9,338 nt of DNA from Fidelibacterota bacterium (lineage in GTDB: Bacteria; Fidelibacterota; Marinisomatia; Marinisomatales; TCS55). The number at the start of each line of letters is the position of its first letter. Within the stretch, counting starts at the first letter, position 1. The notes beneath the pieces were generated by a model. The model was not told where the DNA came from. It was given only the letters and a program-made list of their open reading frames with translations, and ran no database searches. A program made the translations under genes and the position numbers. The stretch spans positions 1 through 9,338 of the forward strand of contig PAWC01000017.1 of NCBI GenBank assembly GCA_002713385.1, read 5' to 3'. Below, piece by piece: positions 5,620 to 9,338 of the stretch.

Positions 5620-8600
5620 AGGTATTTAAATTTATTTTCATAGTCTCTGTTACTGTCCTTGTTTCCCAAGGATTAAAAATCACACATATGGAGGGCACGT
5701 ATGATCTGGACGGAGATGGTTTTCAGGAGTTTGCTTCTGTTGAAGAGCGGCTATCGGGAAATAAGAAATCATCTGTTATTCGTTATTACGAGCTCGATGA
5801 CGATGGATATCAAAAAATGGAGTGGGAATTAGAAGCTCCAGATGGCTTATTAGGCAATTTTGTAAATGTTAAATTGGGCGATCTGGATGGGGATGGCATC
5901 CCCGAGCTTATTACTGTTTCCAACTTTGCTGAGCTTGATCAGGATGAATTATTACAGCCAATTGCATTTTATTACTATTGGGATGGAGAGCGCTTTAGTG
6001 AAGACGCTGGTAGTGTTCTAAATTTGTCTGGTGGGAGAAATTTTGTTCGGGCAAACAATTTTGTTTTGATGGATTACGATGGAGATATGGATCAAGAACT
6101 CGCCGTTTCTTTGGGAAGTCCTTTGCGCGAAATTGCTATCCTTGATTTAAATGATGCCGGGGAATGGTATGTATTGCAATCTGTAAAACCAAACGGAATG
6201 AGTTCTGGTGTCGGTGCAATTTTTGTTACTGCTATCGATTGGAACCACGATGGATATGATGAAATTATTGCATTTTCACCAGAGGGCGATATTTTACGCA
6301 CGCAACCATTTTATAATCTTGGGGGGGAATTAATCGTAGGCAAAAACCAAGACACTCCTATCCCTGGCCTGGATGGTTTAATACCAAACGCAATTTCTAC
6401 AACCGATTGGGATAAAGACGGTCTTACGGACGTGTTGTTACCCTTTTATAGTGGGGATATTTTTGCTTTAGCGCTTACTGATGACTTTTTATCTGTTGAA
6501 AAACTAATTATTGAGGGTGGGCCTCTTTCCAGTATGCGTGTTGCAGATTTCAATCAAGATGCCTATGATGATTTACTATTAGTGTCCGGCGATCTTAATC
6601 TCCTAACGCTTGCTCACGGTAGTATAAATGGCCTTATTGAGTCCGAAGAATATTTTTCTTTAGAAGAAAAAGGTGCGCGTGGCTCTCAGATTTTTTCAGC
6701 GCTTCCGATTGTTATCCGCGGTATTTACACGGGTTCGGTTATTGCCGCTGGGTGGGACGGAAGTGAAACAACTCTTTTTATTACTGAGCTTGGCCATGGC
6801 CCAGAACCAAAACGACCAGAGGTTGCTCAAGTGGAGCGGCAGGAAGAAGACGTCTTGGATGTTTTTCCTCACATTCAAAAAGAAGAAATGTCATTACCTC
6901 AAATCCCAAAGCCCCTTATAACAATGGGACAGCCTCTCCCGGGCGGTGTTTTGCCCCGTCATGTTCTAACGGTAAACCAATCTTTCGCATATACTTTACC
7001 CGAAGAAGAAAAAAAAGCATTCTATAGTTTCAGGTGGTTACAGCCACCCCCAAAAGGAATGTTTTTTCATTACGATTCGCGTTCAATACGTTGGATCCCC
7101 GATGAAACACAGCTTGGAGCATATAAACTCGCTTATCATATGGAACATAAGTTGGGTGAAGAGATAATACCAATGACAACAAAAGAAGACTCTATGCTCA
7201 CCTATAAAGTTATACCAAGTCTTGAGGGACATGATGAACGTCTTTGGATTTATGTTAACGACCCGCCTATTATTGCTTCGGAACCGCAGGGAACCGAGTT
7301 TGTTGCTGGCGATACTTTTATATATAAACCCGTTGTTTTAGATAGAAATCCCGATGTAAACCTTAATTTTTCTTTGGAGGCTTATCCCGAAGGAATGACC
7401 TTTGATGATCTTGGCGTATTAAGCTGGAAAACCGATTCGACTCATATAGATGTATATGATATTCGTTTAGTGGTCAGTGATGGTTTTGATCGAGTCGCTC
7501 AAAATTTTTCGCTTTTCGCTCGAGCCGGAGTTAAAATTTTATCAGAAGCCTCCTTTAATGCTACGGTGGATGACCCTTACCAATATAAAGTGGAAATCTG
7601 GCGTCCTGATTTAGAGCATATCCTTACTTTTAGTCTCACTGAAATGCCCGAGGGGATGACAATTAATGATGTTGGGTTGGTTTCTTGGACTCCCGCAGTT
7701 TCACAAATTGATACACAACATTTTACTGTAAAAGTCAACCATGGGATTGCAATCGACTCTCAGAGAGTCTCGCTTTATGTTAACCACCCCCCTATCGTAG
7801 AGAGCGCTCCCTTAAAAATGAATGTTATTAATCTTGGAGAAGAATACCGATTTCAACTTGAAATATCTGATCCGAACAATAAGGACGATCTTATCTATAC
7901 CGCCCATGAAATGCCTGGGGGAATGCGAATGGATCCTTATTCTGGCATGATTGTTTGGGAGCCAACTCGCGAAAATATTGATTTTTCACACTTAGTAATG
8001 GAAATAAGCGATGGTCGTGCCACCCGAAAAATTGAAGCAGATTATTTCGTTAATGCGCCAATTAATATTGTTTCCATTCCCCCAATGCAAGGGGCCGTTG
8101 GCCAAACATACCAATATCAGATCATGACTTCTGATATGAACCGTGGCGCTTTACTTCCATATAACGAGGTTGTCCCATTATTCTTAGCAGAAAATTATCG
8201 TATTTACTCTATCCAAATCAGTGATGACATTTATATAGAAAACATCGATCGTTATCTTATGGATTGGCAGAATTCAGATGCTGTTTATTTAACAGAATCA
8301 GACATTTTAGATACTTTATCTCTAGAAGTTTCTCGTTTAAACTTAAAAAAATACGTTCATTCTGTTTTTTGGGAAGACGGTCGATTAAATATTATTGTGG
8401 AGTCTGTTGACGATCGCACTGTAACTATAAAAGATATCCTTTGGGAGTTTTTTCAAGGTAATAAAGGTCGACCACCCAAAATTATGGCGAGAAAATTAAG
8501 TCCTGTAAAATATACATTATTGGAATTTCCAGATGGTATGGAAGTAGATGAATATACCGGCACTATTTCGTGGACACCCTTGATAAAACAAATCGACAAA

Positions 8601-9290
8601 CAACTTGTATCATATCTTGTTTCAGATGGTTATACAAAAGATGAACAATCTTTTAACATCTATGTAAATCACCCCCCAGTTATTGTTTCTAATTCTCCAG
8701 TATCCGCCATGGTGGGTGAGGTTTTTAAATATCAAATCCAAGTTGAAGATAAAAATAAAGATGCCGATTTGCTCTTTACCTTACTTAAGGCGCCACAAGG
8801 AATGCAAATGAGTAAAAGCGGAAAGGTGGTCTGGATACCCAAATCCGGACAGATTGATGAAAACCATTTCACTTTTCAAGTATCCGATGGTTACAACAGT
8901 GACTCACAGAGCGGAAAAATATATGTCAATATTAATCCTAATATTATTTCTACGCCGCGACCCGTTGCCCTTACCGGACACCAATATAAATATCGGGTCG
9001 TGGCGGAGGATTTAAATAAGGACCTTGTGGCCTATAAGGCCGTTAAGTTGCCAAAATATTCTACTTTTAATCGGAAAACCGGCATTCTTACCTGGAAACC
9101 GCGACCAAATCAGCGCGGCCCCAATGATATTATTTTAATTGCTTTGGATGCGCGAGGCGCTGTGACTTCGCATGAATTTCAAATACACGTGTTTGAGGAT
9201 CCCAGTGCCCGACAAATGATTAATGCCGGGTGGCCTTTATTACTCTCCTTTGTGGGTGTGATCTTTGCCTGGGGTATGGCACAGATATGA
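5616..9290 (+). CDS. Large exported FG-GAP beta-propeller protein with cadherin/He_PIG-like repeats and C-terminal membrane helix
   Basis: The protein has 1224 residues and an ATG start within ATGA, overlapping the previous stop; no Shine-Dalgarno is seen, so translation is probably coupled. Residues 1-19 are a signal peptide (MKVFKFIFIVSVTVLVSQG). Six FG-GAP calcium loops sit at 30-38, 89-97, 153-161, 208-216, 264-272 and 311-319 (for example DLDGDGFQE, DLDGDGIPE), spaced about 47-64 residues, and a loop-less seventh blade is possible near 375-393. A Pro/Glu-rich linker (394-440) leads to seven Ig/cadherin-like units starting near 448, 548, 638, 724, 814, 1019 and 1107. Each carries a W-x-x motif, mostly W-x-P and often followed by QID. 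The fifth unit holds an insertion of about 117 residues. The protein ends with a hydrophobic helix (1205-1222, WPLLLSFVGVIFAWGMA) and almost no tail. A large envelope-anchored binding or scaffold protein is inferred; no enzyme motif is seen. Confidence 0.88.
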   Translation: MKVFKFIFIVSVTVLVSQGLKITHMEGTYDLDGDGFQEFASVEERLSGNKKSSVIRYYELDDDGYQKMEWELEAPDGLLGNFVNVKLGDLDGDGIPELITVSNFAELDQDELLQPIAFYYYWDGERFSEDAGSVLNLSGGRNFVRANNFVLMDYDGDMDQELAVSLGSPLREIAILDLNDAGEWYVLQSVKPNGMSSGVGAIFVTAIDWNHDGYDEIIAFSPEGDILRTQPFYNLGGELIVGKNQDTPIPGLDGLIPNAISTTDWDKDGLTDVLLPFYSGDIFALALTDDFLSVEKLIIEGGPLSSMRVADFNQDAYDDLLLVSGDLNLLTLAHGSINGLIESEEYFSLEEKGARGSQIFSALPIVIRGIYTGSVIAAGWDGSETTLFITELGHGPEPKRPEVAQVERQEEDVLDVFPHIQKEEMSLPQIPKPLITMGQPLPGGVLPRHVLTVNQSFAYTLPEEEKKAFYSFRWLQPPPKGMFFHYDSRSIRWIPDETQLGAYKLAYHMEHKLGEEIIPMTTKEDSMLTYKVIPSLEGHDERLWIYVNDPPIIASEPQGTEFVAGDTFIYKPVVLDRNPDVNLNFSLEAYPEGMTFDDLGVLSWKTDSTHIDVYDIRLVVSDGFDRVAQNFSLFARAGVKILSEASFNATVDDPYQYKVEIWRPDLEHILTFSLTEMPEGMTINDVGLVSWTPAVSQIDTQHFTVKVNHGIAIDSQRVSLYVNHPPIVESAPLKMNVINLGEEYRFQLEISDPNNKDDLIYTAHEMPGGMRMDPYSGMIVWEPTRENIDFSHLVMEISDGRATRKIEADYFVNAPINIVSIPPMQGAVGQTYQYQIMTSDMNRGALLPYNEVVPLFLAENYRIYSIQISDDIYIENIDRYLMDWQNSDAVYLTESDILDTLSLEVSRLNLKKYVHSVFWEDGRLNIIVESVDDRTVTIKDILWEFFQGNKGRPPKIMARKLSPVKYTLLEFPDGMEVDEYTGTISWTPLIKQIDKQLVSYLVSDGYTKDEQSFNIYVNHPPVIVSNSPVSAMVGEVFKYQIQVEDKNKDADLLFTLLKAPQGMQMSKSGKVVWIPKSGQIDENHFTFQVSDGYNSDSQSGKIYVNINPNIISTPRPVALTGHQYKYRVVAEDLNKDLVAYKAVKLPKYSTFNRKTGILTWKPRPNQRGPNDIILIALDARGAVTSHEFQIHVFEDPSARQMINAGWPLLLSFVGVIFAWGMAQI
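5673..6800 (+). repeat. FG-GAP/VCBS beta-propeller region (residues 20-395)
   Basis: Six D-x-[DN]-x-D-x-x-x-[DE] loops are spaced by one blade length: DLDGDGFQE, DLDGDGIPE, DYDGDMDQE, DWNHDGYDE, DWDKDGLTD, DFNQDAYDD. The loop usually binds calcium in FG-GAP proteins, such as the integrin alpha propeller. A seventh blade without the loop is likely around AAGWDGSETTLFI (377-389). Confidence 0.8.
7257..9191 (+). repeat. Tandem Ig/cadherin (He_PIG-like) repeats encoded in the large protein (residues 548-1192)
   Basis: Six repeats of about 85-90 residues (the fifth-position unit of the protein is longer through an insertion) follow a more divergent first unit at 448-545. Shared landmarks are an opening PPI or NII strand, Y-x-Y before the second strand, P-x-GM in the middle, then G-x-[LIV]-x-W-x-P-x-x-x-QID, S-D-G, and a closing YVN. 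Examples are PEGMTINDVGLVSWTP (678-693), FPDGMEVDEYTGTISWTP (971-988) and APQGMQMSKSGKVVWIP (1059-1075). The units are diverged from one another, with no recent DNA-level duplication. Confidence 0.75.
8151..8504 (+). other. Insertion of about 117 residues inside a cadherin-like repeat (residues 846-963)
   Basis: In other repeats the Y-x-Y strand and the P-x-GM turn are about 25-35 residues apart. Here YQYQ (832-835) and PDGM (972-975) are about 140 apart. The extra sequence has Asp-, Tyr- and Ile-rich stretches (RIYSIQISDDIYIENIDRYL at 862-881, ESDILDTLSLEVSRLNLKKY at 894-913) and a basic end (GNKGRPPKIMARK). It could be a small inserted domain. I do not recognise the family. The reading frame is continuous through it. 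Confidence 0.55.
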
Positions 9291-9296
9291 TTAGGT

Positions 9297-9338
9297 CTAA
9301 ACACCAATAATGTCCATTAATTTTTTTTCATCTCCTTG
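9297..9338 (-). CDS. Possible C-terminal end of a convergent gene, partial at right edge
   Basis: On the minus strand one frame is open from the window edge to a TAG at 9299-9297 and would encode a C-terminus ending KKLMDIIGV, 6 bp from the stop of the large plus-strand gene. A second frame, ending KEMKKN with a TAA at 9319-9317, is equally possible, and so is no gene at all. With 42 bases nothing more can be said about its identity. Confidence 0.25.
   Translation of the reverse strand, partial: QGDEKKLMDIIGV

Noticed and set aside
5700..6580. The D-x-D-x-D-G motifs could be read as dockerin or EF-hand calcium sites.
   Set aside because: They recur about every 47-64 residues with hydrophobic strands on either side, as in FG-GAP propeller blades. 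Dockerins have two loops about 30 residues apart with helices.
9305..9328. T-run with a small TAAT/ATTA inverted repeat after the large gene, a possible terminator.
   Set aside because: The stem is 4-5 A/T-rich base pairs with a loop of 2-4 nt. No stable hairpin is expected, though the T-run itself may aid termination.

Overview
The window is AT-rich and protein-dense, with no RNA genes, mobile elements, CRISPR arrays or transposon ends that I can recognise. It appears to be chromosomal DNA of a Gram-negative member of the FCB group (Bacteroidota, Marinimicrobia or relatives). This placement is an inference from four things: signal peptides ending in AKA-Q or AFS-Q, a free-standing TonB C-terminal domain, a Reg_prop-type sensor, and mostly Shine-Dalgarno-poor starts. 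I cannot assign a species.

Left part, minus strand (read from 3150 down to 1): four genes point the same way, in the order envelope protein of unknown family (300 aa) > C-terminal processing protease of family S41 (536 aa) > small secreted TonB-domain protein (125 aa) > start of a two-component-regulator-propeller sensor that runs off the left edge. The gaps are 15, 74 and 5 bp, so the first two and the last two genes are almost certainly co-transcribed, and all four may be. All four products carry export or membrane signals.

Middle (3151-3369): a 219-bp divergent intergenic region with a plausible sigma-70-like promoter facing right and a 10-bp AT palindrome next to it.

Right part, plus strand (3370-9290): two large exported proteins, 749 and 1224 aa, whose genes overlap by 4 bp (ATGA). 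They are diverged tandem paralogues. Each has a signal peptide, FG-GAP/VCBS-type calcium-loop repeats predicted to form a beta-propeller, and a cadherin/He_PIG-like domain. Their C-termini then differ. The first ends in a twice-repeated module of unknown family and a Ser/Thr/Asp/Pro-rich tail. The second ends in a string of six further Ig/cadherin-like repeats, one split by an insertion of about 117 residues, and a C-terminal hydrophobic helix. They may act as a pair of cell-envelope adhesion or scaffold proteins, but nothing in the window fixes their role. This pair is the most interesting part of the window.

The last 48 bases may hold the 3' end of a convergent minus-strand gene, but this is weakly supported.
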